DNA of 64,000 bases from Leptasterias polaris (lineage: Eukaryota; Echinodermata; Asteroidea; Forcipulatida; Asteriidae): NCBI GenBank assembly GCA_037783415.1, contig JAZGTN010000007.1:5849501-5913500 (forward strand). Reading direction: 5' to 3'. A model generated the notes under the pieces. That model was not told where the DNA came from and ran no database searches. It saw only the letters and a list, made by a program, of their open reading frames with translations. Position 1 is the first letter of the stretch. Each line of letters opens with the position of its first letter. A program made the translations under genes and the position numbers. Shown piece by piece: positions 42,625 through 52,544 of the stretch.

Positions 42625-43638
42625 ATGATAGTTGTCATCACATCCCTGTTTTGGACTTTCATGGCACAATCCTGTCAGAGTGAGACTCCCCAAAAATTTA
42701 CTGGGGATTTCTACTTGGCTGAAAACCGTGCCTTACTGAATCATGTGTTTCAGTGGAAGACTGTATCTTCTCCTGTGATCTGTGGGCGAGACTGCTTTAT
42801 GGATTCACAGTGTGCATCATTCAACTATCATATCATAGGAGGTATCTGTGGGTTGAATAATGCCACCAGAGCTCACAGCCCTGATGGCTTTCTTGAGATT
42901 CAAGGGAGTACCTACTATGATGACAACTTTGACACTTTGTCATTTTCACCACCCAGCACTACAGGTAATAGTAGTTGTCTGGAGTTGTATCAAGCTGGTT
43001 ACCGCAGCAATGGTTTATACACCATCTTCCTTGCAAGTCTGACTGATGGGTTACATGTTTACTGCGATATGGAGACAGATGGAGGAGGCTGGATCGTGTT
43101 CCAGAGGAGACAAGATGGCTCTGTTGACTTTGACCGTACCTGGACTGAATACCAATCTGGGTTTGGTGATCTACAGAATGAGTTCTGGTTGGGGAATGAT
43201 ATCCTGCGTGACCTTACTGGATCAGGACAATGGCAGCTCAGAGTAGATATGGAAGATTGGGAGTCCAACACAGCTTGGGCTTCTTATGGTGAGTTTGCTG
43301 TTACAGGCGACAAGTACACTCTCCATGTTGGTGCATATGATGCTCAGAGTACCGCAGGTGATCCATTGACACTTACTGTTAATGGACACGATGGACATCC
43401 ATTCTCAACAAAGGATCAGGACAACGATGCATTGTCAATTAATTGTGCAGAGAGATTTGGAGGTGGCTGGTGGTTTAACAACTGCCATTACGCTAATCTG
43501 AATGGTGACTACTACCAACAGGGAAATGTGCCATATGGGATGGGAATACAATGGTATTCCTGGAAAGGGTTGTATTACTCTCTGAAGAAATGCAGCATGA
43601 AAATACGGCAAGTCATTTCAGTTCTTGATAAAAATTAA
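42625..43638 (+). CDS. secreted PAN/apple-fibrinogen-domain lectin (FReD), gene E, with loop insertion
   Basis: Predicted 337 residues: signal peptide 1-19 (MIVVITSLFWTFMAQSCQS), PAN/apple-like domain, fibrinogen domain with YCDMETDGGGW, TKDQDNDA and NCAERFGGGWWFNNCHYA. Most diverged of the intact copies. Where the others have N-P-M-N-Y-H-N-G-Y it reads D-P-L-T-L-T-V-N-G-H-D-G-H, a longer segment just before the calcium loop. It also has Gly-Gly-Gly-Trp-Trp in the ligand loop and a C-terminal extension (ISVLDKN) past the family's usual end. ATGs at 42583 and 42592 would add 14 or 11 residues. Lectin role inferred from the family; the altered loop suggests a different ligand or affinity. Confidence 0.92.
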   Translation: MIVVITSLFWTFMAQSCQSETPQKFTGDFYLAENRALLNHVFQWKTVSSPVICGRDCFMDSQCASFNYHIIGGICGLNNATRAHSPDGFLEIQGSTYYDDNFDTLSFSPPSTTGNSSCLELYQAGYRSNGLYTIFLASLTDGLHVYCDMETDGGGWIVFQRRQDGSVDFDRTWTEYQSGFGDLQNEFWLGNDILRDLTGSGQWQLRVDMEDWESNTAWASYGEFAVTGDKYTLHVGAYDAQSTAGDPLTLTVNGHDGHPFSTKDQDNDALSINCAERFGGGWWFNNCHYANLNGDYYQQGNVPYGMGIQWYSWKGLYYSLKKCSMKIRQVISVLDKN

Positions 43639-44009
43639 TTGCTGAGGAAGTAGTTCATCAAAACAGTGAAAATATTTAACAATATTTACATTTCTGTAAA
43701 ATTGAAAGGTGTCATCTTTTTAATTTGTTGGTAAAGTTTAAAGACAAAATAGTTAGCTGCCTCTTACACTGCACTTTGAATAACAGTTCAAATTCAAAAG
43801 GCACTTTTCTCATAAAATGACAAAGAATTTGGATGTGGGCGCATTCATCACTCCTTGATAAACTGATGAAGACAATAACAGAATGTAATTGTTGCTTAAC
43901 TTTTTATCAATACTTTAACAATACTTCTAAAGCTACATCTTTCTATGCTTATCCCTTGAATTGTGAGACCAATGCAGACTTGGCATACAAGAATACAATA
44001 TGATAGAGT
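43639..44009. other. 3' flank of gene E, nothing recognised
   Basis: It does not resemble the flanks of A-D. AT-rich, no repeat or gene that I can support. Confidence 0.35.
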
Positions 44010-44580
44010 TTGAAACTCCCGGTTACTCAACGCATCAAATACAAGACTCTTCTGCTAACTTGCTCAATGACCATGCTCCTACATATCTTTAAATTCAAAT
44101 TTCTCCAAAAGCTCCAATGCATTCCTTCAATTTACAGTCGTCATACAACTCACAATATCAACTAGCAAACGGTCCACGTACCTAAACTCGCTATGGTCAA
44201 AGGGCTTTCACATCAGCTGCACCATCACGATGGAACAATCTCCCTCATCACTGTTTGTCAAACTACCTCTACTGACTCATTCTAATCTCTATTAAAGACT
44301 CATCTATTTGTAATTTAAGGTTTATGCACTGAGAAACGATTCATAAATGTTATTATTAATATTATCATTATTATCTTGACAATCCTAATCGGCTGATCAG
44401 GTTGTTTTGACAATCTTTACTATTTGTCTGTATGGGCTATGCGGCCGTCCCAGCGTGTTGGGGTTATTATGATTTGTATTTTGGTTACTTATCCGCTTGT
44501 ACCTTTCGTTGTTTTTTATCCTCTCCTTTTATGGGGTTTTGTTTAAAAGAAGTAAATATATAAATAAAGTAGGTAAATAA
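44010..44580 (+). mobile_element. LINE (CR1/L2-like) 3' fragment, heavily decayed
   Basis: Frames interrupted by stops and shifts read PVTQRIKYKTLLL.., LNDHAPTYL, RYGQRAFTSAAPSRWNNLP.., SSICNLRFM, the conserved tail of LINE ORF2. It is followed by a 3' UTR with 'aaataaag' (about 44560) and an A-rich end. Confidence 0.75.
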
Positions 44581-45019
44581 ATCATTACTGTAAGAGTAGC
44601 TAGTTAGTCTGGGTAGACTTGATTGTAAAGGAATAAGTTGGACAGAAAGTTTGTGGCTGGAAATAATTCACTTTAATGTTAAGTTTTAATAGTTGCAGTA
44701 CAAAAAGGCCGCTTTGACACACTATAGGTGGCAGCAGACATTGGGTTATTTTTCATTCCTTGTGGAGTTCAGATCACCTTGTTTACAAGAATAATAGATA
44801 ATTATCCGATAGGTCTGCTGCCCCCTAGTGTCACTGAGTCTTCAAGTGGTAATTACTTACGAACTGAGTGATGAAATTGCAATATCTGGCAGCTTTGATT
44901 TAGACTGGTCTTGATGACAAGTTAACAACAGATATTGATATTCATTTGAATCATCTCAATCAGACAGGAAGGATTTACGCTTTCACTTTTAGATTAAAAG
45001 TTTATGGTGGCACACATGT
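44581..45019. repeat. partial duplicon copy with motif pair
   Basis: Begins within the block ('gtaaaggaataagttggaca', 'taatagttgcagtacaa') and contains one convergent insulator-like pair (44724-44830). No gene. Confidence 0.55.
44724..44830. repeat. inverted pair of CTCF-core-like motifs
   Basis: TATAGGTGGCAGCAG (left) and CTGCTGCCCCCTAGTG (44815-44830), convergent, followed by TCACTGAGTC as in the pair at 46408-46509. Confidence 0.6.
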
Positions 45020-45178
45020 ATTCCTGATCACATGCTAAGCGTGATCAGTTTGGCAGTGCAGTACACAGGCAAAAACCGTATAGTAACTCACCACCGAAAC
45101 TGCTGGACTCAAATTATGGTGGTATGTCTGACTCCATTCTAAACATGATCAATTCGACAGTGCAGTACTCAGTCTAGC
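45020..45178 (+). repeat. 102-bp tandem repeat, decayed copy 3
   Basis: About one and a half degenerate units ('acatgctaagcgtgatcagt', 'gactcaaattatggtggtat', ending 'cagtactcagtctag'). The frame is broken. No lectin 5' region precedes it. Confidence 0.6.
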
Positions 45179-45539
45179 ACCATATGGTAACTCAACACCC
45201 GAACTGTTGAACTCTAATTATGTTGGTTTACCTGATTCCATGCTTTAAGCACGATCAATTTGCAGAACTCATTTTAACACATTGGTTAACCCACAAAAAT
45301 ATTAATTTTGTTTGATGAAATCTATTTGTGTTTATGATGTATTAACATGGAGAGAAAATAAACCTTGCAATTCTGAAAACTACATGTATACAAGATTAAC
45401 CAGTTGGATTTGCTGTAGTGAAAAACAAACTCAACATGAAGAAATGAAAAGACAGTTTTGTATCAAAGAAAAGAAGAGAGCAGGTACAAAACTCTAGGGT
45501 AAGATTAATTAATTTGAATGTTTTAAAAAGCAAAATTAC
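45179..45539. other. spacer matching other duplicon copies
   Basis: Decayed repeat units then AT-rich spacer, as at 32027-32374 and 58480-58850. No gene. Confidence 0.5.
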
Positions 45540-45741
45540 CTGCGTTAAGAAACTTCCATCAAGTTCCAGCTTGGAAGTCAAGTTCAGATTTCCTCTGTAA
45601 TTGTGATATATGGCGCCACCACAGGACCTGATCTGTCCAGGCTGGGCTGTAATTCTCTTCACTCATAGATTATGGTCATCAAAGATGAGATCACACTTGC
45701 AGGTTGTGACACCCTCGATCATAGAACCCTTGAAAACATCA
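45540..45741 (-). pseudogene. exon-like segment with shared internal stop, copy 3
   Basis: Same borders and the same TGA as the other copies. Here the frame before the TGA is continuous from the acceptor (D-V-F-K-G-S-M-I-E-G-V-T-T-C-K-C-D..). Ser to Tyr at Y-H-N-Y-R. Confidence 0.4.
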
Positions 45742-47069
45742 CTGAAAAATAAAAGAGATTGAAATAGTGAGCTGCCTCTGAAAGAGTTTTAAATCTAGTT
45801 CAACTTCAATTGCGATTCTCTCTTCAAACAATTTTTGCTGCAGGGCAAATTAATTACTTTAAGAAACAGGTGGCATTATTACTTAGAATTAGGGTCGAAA
45901 CAAAAATTGGTTTCTGTCAACGTTATGCTGGTTTATAGGCCAAATTACAAAGGAAGATACAATAAGAGACACATGTGAAGTTTCAGCTGATTACAGTGTC
46001 TACTACATTGTAGCTGAAACAACAGCAAAACCAGACAAGTTAATTTCACAGGAACGTCAAAATCATACCTGCGTTTAGCGAGCTGACAGTGGGTACCAAC
46101 TGCATGTTATGCCTAAGCATTCATGAATGGACACCAACCCTCAGAAATTTGAGAAACAACTCATGCATAAACCCTTTCTCAGATTAAAATCCTTTAGGGT
46201 GAATAATCATCACAAACTTATTACTTCGAACATTATGTTTTCTCAAAATAGTTACACTGTCAGCAACCCAGAGCTTCTCACCAATAAATGTTTTTAGGTC
46301 AGTGATTTTTTGGAAAGCTTACTAATCTATGACCCTTCCTCTAACTAATAGATCAGTACTAAACAACCAGCAAGCTTGTCTGCAGTACAATGAGGGACTT
46401 TGAGCTATAGGTGGCAGCAGATATTGGGTTATTTTCATTATTTATGGAGTTTTAATCACCTTATTTCCAATAATGGATAATTACCCGGTAAGTCTGCTGC
46501 CACCTAGTGTCACTGAGTCTTTAAGTGGTAACTAATTACAAACATAAATAATGAAATTGCTATTTCCAGCAGCTTTTGATTTAGACTGGTCTCAACGAGA
46601 AGTCAGAAAAACAGAGTTTCATTCAAAACTTAATCACACCAAGAAAACCATTGCACAAACACTGAAGAATTTACTGTTTTTCATATTGTTATTTTTCTCT
46701 CAAAATCTTCAAATTCATTGTCTTAATTTCATCACCTGAGGGCAATACGTGGTATCACCTGAAACAGCACTTACATTATGAGCGAGTTTAGAATTATCAG
46801 AAACTCATACCTCTCTTAAACAAGCCTGGATGTACCTGCCGATTTGAGAGCTAAATAGAATGGGTCTGGTGTATAATTTTAGCACAATTGTGACCTGGGG
46901 GTTGCTGTCTTTAGACATGAAGTATTTTTACCCCAAGTCATTTAAAATTTACCCAGTCAGTTTCCCTAGTGGAAATGAAGAAAGTGATACTCAATGATGC
47001 AAGGTAGACCTTGAAGGTGCTTAGTGCTTACCACTAAATAATCAATGTGCTTACAATTTATTATATAGC
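45742..47069. repeat. duplicon copy, last part, with motif pair at 46408-46509
   Basis: Parallel to 59053-59990 and, at the start, 23580-24150. It has the convergent motif pair TAGGTGGCAGCAG (46408-46420) and CTGCTGCCACCTAGTG (46494-46509). No gene. Confidence 0.55.
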
Positions 47070-47120
47070 TTTGCCCTAGAACATTGGCGCATTATAAATG
47101 AATAAATTATTGTTAATTAT
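47070..47120 (+). mobile_element. LINE 3' tail remnant
   Basis: 'ttggcgcattataaatgaat' followed by AT-rich tail, as at the end of the LINE at 10345-10373. Confidence 0.5.
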
Positions 47121-47199
47121 TATTCATAGCTTTACCCGAGACCATTAACGTAAGAGGCCCATTAGTATTACAATAAAAGTGCCTTTATCTAATTGCTCT

Positions 47200-47550
47200 T
47201 ATGGACACCCTTCAGTTACCATTGGTGACAGCATTGTTATATCACTACACTGTACCATTACCCAAACTCCACTGATCCTCATCACTTCAGGAAAGAAACA
47301 ACCTATGAAACGAAGTCAAGATACTGCAGGCAGATATAAGGTTTACTCAAATCCAACTCTTCAAGATTTGTTTCTTACTTTATTGTATGCATCCTAAAAT
47401 TCTTAACTTGCAGCTTCACGATGATTATTATCTTGAATGCACTTTTTCTGACACTGACGGTACAATCCTGTCATATTGAGACTCCACATCAGTTCACTGG
47501 GGATTTCTATTTGGCTGAAAAATGAGCCTTACTGAATCATGTGATCTGAT
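47200..47550 (+). pseudogene. lectin gene remnant H (5' region and first 40 codons only)
   Basis: The class I 5' region (GTTACCATTGGTGAC at 47215-47229, 'gaagtcaagatactgcaggc') leads into ATG at 47420 and a signal-peptide frame (M-I-I-I-L-N-A-L-F-L-T-L-T-V-Q-S-C) of the TPHQFTGDFYLAE type, closest to B. TGA at about 47523 interrupts it, and the homology ends at about 47548 in the codons for L-L-N-H-V. The PAN and fibrinogen parts are gone. Confidence 0.75.
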
Positions 47551-47803
47551 TTTGTTGATGTGTGCATGCAGACAACTGAAAGTAACAACTTACGCACACA
47601 ATAACAATATTTCTGGTATTTTATAAATCGCACTTGTCTACAAGGTGCTCAAGATGCCGAAACAGAGAAAAACACATTTGAGTACACGTTTTTGTGTACT
47701 AATCATGAGATACCATTTATGTAGCACCATATAAGGGTAACACCATTATAAGCTGCTGTGGACCTTGAAGCCACTACCAGAAATCTTGGGCAAACCCCTT
47801 CTC
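47551..47803. other. spacer before the Penelope insertion
   Basis: The last 50 bases ('gtggaccttgaagccact', 'ttgggcaaaccccttctc') belong to the class II upstream unit that recurs at 49110-49165. Otherwise nothing recognised. Confidence 0.45.
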
Positions 47804-48513
47804 ACTAGACTCAAGGAACATCAAGCACACGGAAGGAGGGGAGATCATGAGAAGTCAGCCATCGTCAAGCACTCCAACATAACCGACCACCAAGTAGACT
47901 GGGGTGCTGCAGAGCTCATTGCTCCCATCCAGGGATGGCACCCTAGATGGATCAGAGAGGCCATCGAGATCTACAAGCACAACACAGTTCCTCAAGACAT
48001 AGGCTTCCACATCAGTGACATTTGGCTACCACTCTTCCTGACTAAAGGATCTCCTATATCCAAGGTCACATCCCCTACCCCGTAGACTTGGGTCTTCTTT
48101 ACCCTCAGTCTCCTCTAGGTTCCCTCACCCTCCCTGTGCTTATCTACAACTGATTCAGTTCAGTGAGCACACACTCCCTACCCACCCCCAATAGGTTTCA
48201 GTTTAGGTTTAGTCCCAGCTCCAGCCTACATGCTTCATTGAGCTAAGTCCAGCTTATCCAGTTCCTGTTCCCGCCTTCGTGCATCACTGATCTAAGCCCA
48301 ACTCCCAGTTAATCCCCTACAGGCAGTACATAAGCAGCATCGAGCAACAGAGTCCAGCATTCTCCTGAAGACGATCAGAGCATACTGATCGAAACGTTGA
48401 GTCGTTAACCACCGGTTCTTTTCAGAACCAACAGTACTCAAAAGAGATTTTAACATGGTGTTACCGCAAACCTCTCTCAGTTATACTCCCACCATGCAAA
48501 GCTTCAAATCCCA
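47804..48513 (+). mobile_element. Penelope-like element 3' fragment (GIY-YIG endonuclease)
   Basis: Flanked by a 13-base direct repeat CAAACCCCTTCTC (47791-47803 and 48514-48526), a convincing target-site duplication; the uninterrupted site is at about 49152. From the first base to the stop at 48085 the frame encodes the C-terminal half of a GIY-YIG endonuclease as in Penelope-like elements: LKEHQAHGRRGDHEKSAIVKH, then DWGAAELI, HPRWIREAIEI. The GIY and YIG motifs themselves lie in the missing 5' part. A hairpin with CTGAAGA (48365-48371) and GAAAC (48391-48395) lies near the 3' end. Confidence 0.88.
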
Positions 48514-49098
48514 CAAACCCCTTCTCTAAGCGATTAGTTTAAATGGGTTTTTGCTTTTTTTTCTCTGCTTTTAAAAAAAACTATTTTATGTACGTGCGTT
48601 CTCCAATACATTGGACCCACGATTGTACGTTCCAACTCAAGGACGAAAACTGAAAAGTATTATCAGCTAGCTGATTGGCTCTAACAAGCTTGGCTCCCTT
48701 CTCTTCATCAAGGGTGCCAGTTAACTAGCTGTTTTCTGAATATTTTGGAAAGGCAATTTTAAAGGCCTTTCCAAAATAGGCATGAAAAAATAAAAAACGT
48801 ACAGTACAGTAAAGTATCGTAATGCCTACCTTTGCAGATCATTATTGCAATTTATTAATCATGACCGAGAGCAGTGAGTCAAAACCGTCGCATATGATTT
48901 TGGCGTTTGTCTTCCAGCTTTTGGTTCGGTGGTTTTTCATATCTCATAACTGTGGAACTGGTGACGTCAATGGGCGGAGCTTACTGCATAAAAAGTGACT
49001 ACAACCAAAGACTTGGTTCATTTGTTCCGTCTGTGTCAAAGAATAACTGTTTAGTATCAGGACCTTGTCTCGTGCGCAAGCAGACAACATCTTATAAG
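48514..49098 (+). repeat. class II lectin upstream unit, orphan copy
   Basis: Left copy of a duplication whose right copy (49104-50010) leads into gene F. They share 'agctagctgattggctctaa', 'cccttctcttcatcaagg', 'ttggttcggtggtttttcat' and the promoter described next. After the promoter the homology ends at about 49040 with no lectin gene attached. Confidence 0.75.
48962..48995 (+). promoter_or_regulatory. orphan class II promoter (CRE, GC box, TATA)
   Basis: TGACGTCA (48962-48969), GGGCGG (48972-48977) and CATAAAAAG (48987-48995), the same order and spacing as in front of gene F, but the next 1000 bases hold only the duplicate promoter unit and no coding region of its own. Confidence 0.55.
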
Positions 49099-49103
49099 GG
49101 TTA

Positions 49104-49895
49104 ACAACGTGCTGTTGTGGACTTTGAAGCCACTTCCAGAAATATTGGGCAAACCCCTTCTCTCAACGATAAGTTTAAATGTGTTTTTGCTTTTTTCTTT
49201 ATGTACGTGCGTTACCCATAACATGGGACCAACGGTTGTACGTTCCAGCCGAAGGTCGAAACTATAATTGTCAATTGTCTTCCTTAAGGAACACAAGTGT
49301 AAAGACCATGAGTCGAACCCACACAATTTATTCCGAAGCGCTAGACAGCTATGACACGCCATGATACGTCGTCTTCTCTCTATACGGGCAATCATGGCTG
49401 AAGAGAAGATATGAATTATGCATGGAGATACTGGGAAATAACAGCGTTTTTAAAAGTTTTCTCAGCTAGCTAATTGGCTCTAACAAGCTGGGCTCCCTTC
49501 TCTTCATCAAGGCTGCCAGTTAACTAGCAGTTTTCTGAATACTTTAGAAAGGCCTTTAAATATCAAACTCATTAAAGTCTCGTCATGCCTACCTGTGAAG
49601 TGTTATGTTAAAAGTATTGATTGTGCAGTCTACACGACAATCTCAACTTGAAGGTTGGGGCCATTATGATGGCGAATACTCTGCCTCAGCATGGTAATTA
49701 AGTACGAACAAAAACCATAAATTAAACAAACCTTACTGCCAAGGTTTTCAGTAGGCAACAGTTTTATTAGTTTGGACGGTTATTGCAGATAATTATTGCA
49801 GTTTATTAATCATGACCGAGAGTAGTGTGTCAAAAACTTGATTTTGGCGTTTGTCTTCCAGCTTTTGGTTCGGTGGTTTTTCATATCTCATTGCT
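49104..49895 (+). repeat. class II lectin upstream unit, copy leading to gene F
   Basis: Right copy of the duplicated upstream unit. It includes one roughly 200-base element ('gaatactttagaaaggcctt', 'tgattgtgcagtctacacga', 'ggccattatgatggcgaata') that is present three times upstream of gene G (60577-61200). Confidence 0.7.
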
Positions 49896-49905
49896 GTGGA
49901 ACTGG

Positions 49906-49966
49906 TGACGTCAATGGGCGGAGCTTACTGCATAAAAAGTGACTACAACCAAAGACTTGGTTCATT
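49906..49966 (+). promoter_or_regulatory. class II core promoter of gene F
   Basis: Consensus CRE TGACGTCA (49906-49913), GC box GGGCGG (49916-49921), TATA-type CATAAAAAG (49931-49939) and an initiator-like TTCATTT (49961-49967) 30 bases beyond the TATA element. The start codon of F is about 110 bases further on, leaving a short 5' UTR. The arrangement is strong motif evidence for a pol II core promoter; CREB/ATF control is inference. Confidence 0.65.
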
Positions 49967-50072
49967 TGATCTATCTGTGTCAAAGACTAACTGTTAGTGT
50001 CAGGACAATTTTTCCACCACACGTATTTTCTCTCTGATGCATTTTCGAAAAGAGGATCCACGAACATTCACC

Positions 50073-51056
50073 ATGAAAGTTATCATCACAATCTTGTTTC
50101 TTATTTTGATGGTACAAACATGCCAGAGTGAAAACCAACAACGGTTCATGGAAACGTTGTACTTGGCTGAAAACCGAGCCTTACTGAATCTTGTGTTTCA
50201 GTGGAAGACTGTATCTTCTCCTGTGATCTGTGGGCGAGACTGCTCTATGGATCCACAGTGTGCATCATTCAACTATCACATCATAAAAGGTATTTGTTTG
50301 TTGAATAATGCCACCAGAGCTCACAGCCCTGATGACTTTGTTGAGATTCAAGGAAGTGCCTACTATGATGACAACTTTGACACTTTGTCATTTTCACTAC
50401 CCAGCACTGCAAGTAATAGTAGTTGTCTGGATTTGTATCAAGCTGGTTACCGTATCAATGGCTTATACACCATCTTTCCCACAAGTCTGACTGATGGGTT
50501 ACAGGTTTACTGCGATATGGAGACAGATGGAGGAGGCTGGATCGTGTTCCAGAAGAGACAAGATGGCTCTGTTGACTTTAACCGTACCTGGACTGAATAC
50601 CAATCTGGGTTTGGCGATCTACAGAATGAGTTCTGGTTGGGGAATGATATCCTGCGTGACCTTACTGGATCAGGACAATGGCAACTCAGAGTAGATATGG
50701 AAGATTGGGAGTCCGAAACAGCTTGGGCTTCTTATGGTGAGTTTTCTGTTACAGGTGACAACTACACTCTCCATGTTGGTTTGTTTGATGCTCGGAGTAC
50801 AACAGGTGATGCAATGAACTATCATAACGGATATCCATTCACAACAAAGGATCAAGACAATGATGCATCAACATTTCATTGTGCACAGAATCATGGAGGT
50901 GCCTGGTGGTTCAAAAACTGCCATTTTGCTAATCTGAATGGTGCCTACTACCCTCAGGGAAATGTGGCATTTGGGGTGGGAATACAATGGCGTCCCTGGA
51001 AAGAATGGCATTACTCTCTGAAGAAATGCAGCATGAAAATACGTCAAATAATTTAA
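50073..51056 (+). CDS. secreted PAN/apple-fibrinogen-domain lectin (FReD), gene F
   Basis: Predicted 327 residues: signal peptide 1-19 (MKVIITILFLILMVQTCQS), PAN/apple-like domain (CGRDC..QC..GICLLNNATRA), and fibrinogen domain with YCDMETDGGGW, TKDQDNDA, and a distinctive ligand loop F-H-C-A-Q-N-H-G-G-A-W-W-F-K-N-C-H-F-A. The start at 50073 has a good Kozak context (CACCATGA); the in-frame ATG at 50037 would add 12 polar residues before the signal and is less likely. Its upstream region is unrelated to that of A-E. Other changes are Arg to Lys in FQKRQDGS and K-E-W-H-Y near the C-terminus where others have K-G-L-Y-Y. Probably a secreted glycan-binding immune lectin with changed specificity; the ligand is unknown. 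Confidence 0.93.
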   Translation: MKVIITILFLILMVQTCQSENQQRFMETLYLAENRALLNLVFQWKTVSSPVICGRDCSMDPQCASFNYHIIKGICLLNNATRAHSPDDFVEIQGSAYYDDNFDTLSFSLPSTASNSSCLDLYQAGYRINGLYTIFPTSLTDGLQVYCDMETDGGGWIVFQKRQDGSVDFNRTWTEYQSGFGDLQNEFWLGNDILRDLTGSGQWQLRVDMEDWESETAWASYGEFSVTGDNYTLHVGLFDARSTTGDAMNYHNGYPFTTKDQDNDASTFHCAQNHGGAWWFKNCHFANLNGAYYPQGNVAFGVGIQWRPWKEWHYSLKKCSMKIRQII

Positions 51057-51258
51057 ACTTGATGTTTATTACCCAGAGTTGAAAACATGTTGACAAAATG
51101 TCAAAGTAAATACCTCCATGACAATATACTGGAAACACATGTTTGGTGATGTAACTTAATATGTTAGCAATGGGTTTTGAATGTGTGCAGACGACCCAAA
51201 CAGTCTGGCAAGAATGGAAGGTACGAATAGAATGACAGGCAGATGAACGGACACGAAC
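51057..51258 (+). other. probable 3' UTR of gene F
   Basis: Homologous to 62650-62866 behind G and not to the flanks of A-D. No frame of its own. Confidence 0.55.
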
Positions 51259-51264
51259 AATAAA
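51259..51264 (+). terminator. candidate poly(A) signal of gene F
   Basis: AATAAA about 200 bases after the stop, conserved at the homologous position behind G (62867-62872). Confidence 0.5.
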
Positions 51265-51640
51265 TAAGCTCACTCTGCTATAATTAGGTCATTGCTTTCT
51301 CTTACCATCCGGGCCCAGTCTCATAGCTCTGCTTACCATTATGCAAAGATTCAGCGCTTACAGAACATGAAAAATTCACACATCTGTGAAGCGTATTTCA
51401 TTTTATCGCATAACGATAAAATACAGTATTCGGCGCTGAGACCCCAAGTCATCTGAGCCTTGATACTTTATACACAGCTCAACCCCTTTTCCGTTAAGGA
51501 CAGCACTGTCAATCTGTTTTCAATCTTGCAACTGTTTTGATGTGATATTAACTCCTAAACACATACGTCACTTCATGACAACACAAAAGCAAGAAGTGCA
51601 CACAGACAATGAGTTTCAACTTGTGCATTCGTCACTTCAT
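51265..51640. repeat. F/G shared downstream flank
   Basis: Matches 62873-63530 with a 260-base difference in the middle. It contains 'gggcccagtctcatagctct' and 'gcaaagattcagcgcttaca', a short dispersed element I associate with echinoderm genomes. No gene. Confidence 0.55.
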
Positions 51641-52544
51641 GAAAATGCTGAACTAGTAAGATCAACAGATATTTCTGGAAACACACACAAGTCATACCTT
51701 GCGTGTTTGGTACTGGGCCAGCGTATCACCTTGCTTAACTTCATGGAAACGGAAAATGGTGAAATTAGTGAAAGTTTGGTAATGCTAACAAATGTAATTA
51801 TGAAATTATTTCGCATTAATTCCTGAAACTCACTTAACTATAAAAAACCAACAAATTTATATATTTTTTAAATCCACGTCAGTTCGTGGGGCAACCAATG
51901 ATTTAACCAATTAAAAATAAGAATGTATGGGTTTTGAGGCATTGTATGGAGTGGTGAGGTATGAATCTATATTGGGTATAGTGTTAACACTGCGTAAATC
52001 TACTTTAGCTGTGTAGACTGTTTTTCTGAGAAATTGTCTTGCTACTTATTCTCCTACCACGGAGTAGATTTCAGAACTTGGCAGACTACTTTGAGTTGTG
52101 AAATATACTGTTCTGCTCATTAAGTACCATGTGGGGAGGTTAAATCGGCCGGAACTACGACATGTACTTTTGTTTAGTGGATCTAGGGGGCTTCTTGATT
52201 AAACTCACTGCAGCAGAGTGAGTTAAGTTCTCATAAAATCCAATGAACAATCAACACAGCCAAGTAGATATATGCACATGGTGTAACCACAAACAGAAAA
52301 TACATCACAAAATGTACATGATCACTAACTGCGTTCATGGGCATTATGAGATATGGTTTTGAGAGATGTAAATATTGGAATTTGAAAAAGCCCCAAAATT
52401 TATAGTAGAACCTTACATCTTTTATAGCTAGCTTCTTATTGTACTTTTAAGATTTGAAAATGATTCATTTTTGTTATATTCTGGTACAACTCCTGACTTA
52501 CTTAATGATTACTTCAGAATGAATAGATTGCTTTCATTGTTTAG
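51641..52544. other. intergenic, nothing recognised
   Basis: The open stretch at about 51542-51826 has no recognised domain and its first part is duplicated as non-coding DNA behind G, so I do not call a gene. Confidence 0.35.

Noticed and set aside
49906..49926. The CRE/GC-box stretch of the class II promoter resembles a repeat of the cytomegalovirus enhancer used in expression vectors, suggesting vector or viral contamination.
   Set aside because: It is embedded in host sequence that occurs three times in different states of divergence (48962, 49906, 61347), and similarity does not extend beyond about 18 bases. Convergent CRE plus GC box is the simpler reading.
51542..51826. Plus-strand open stretch of 94 codons after gene F.
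   Set aside because: The homologous sequence behind G (about 63470-63530) is not kept open, and no domain is recognised.
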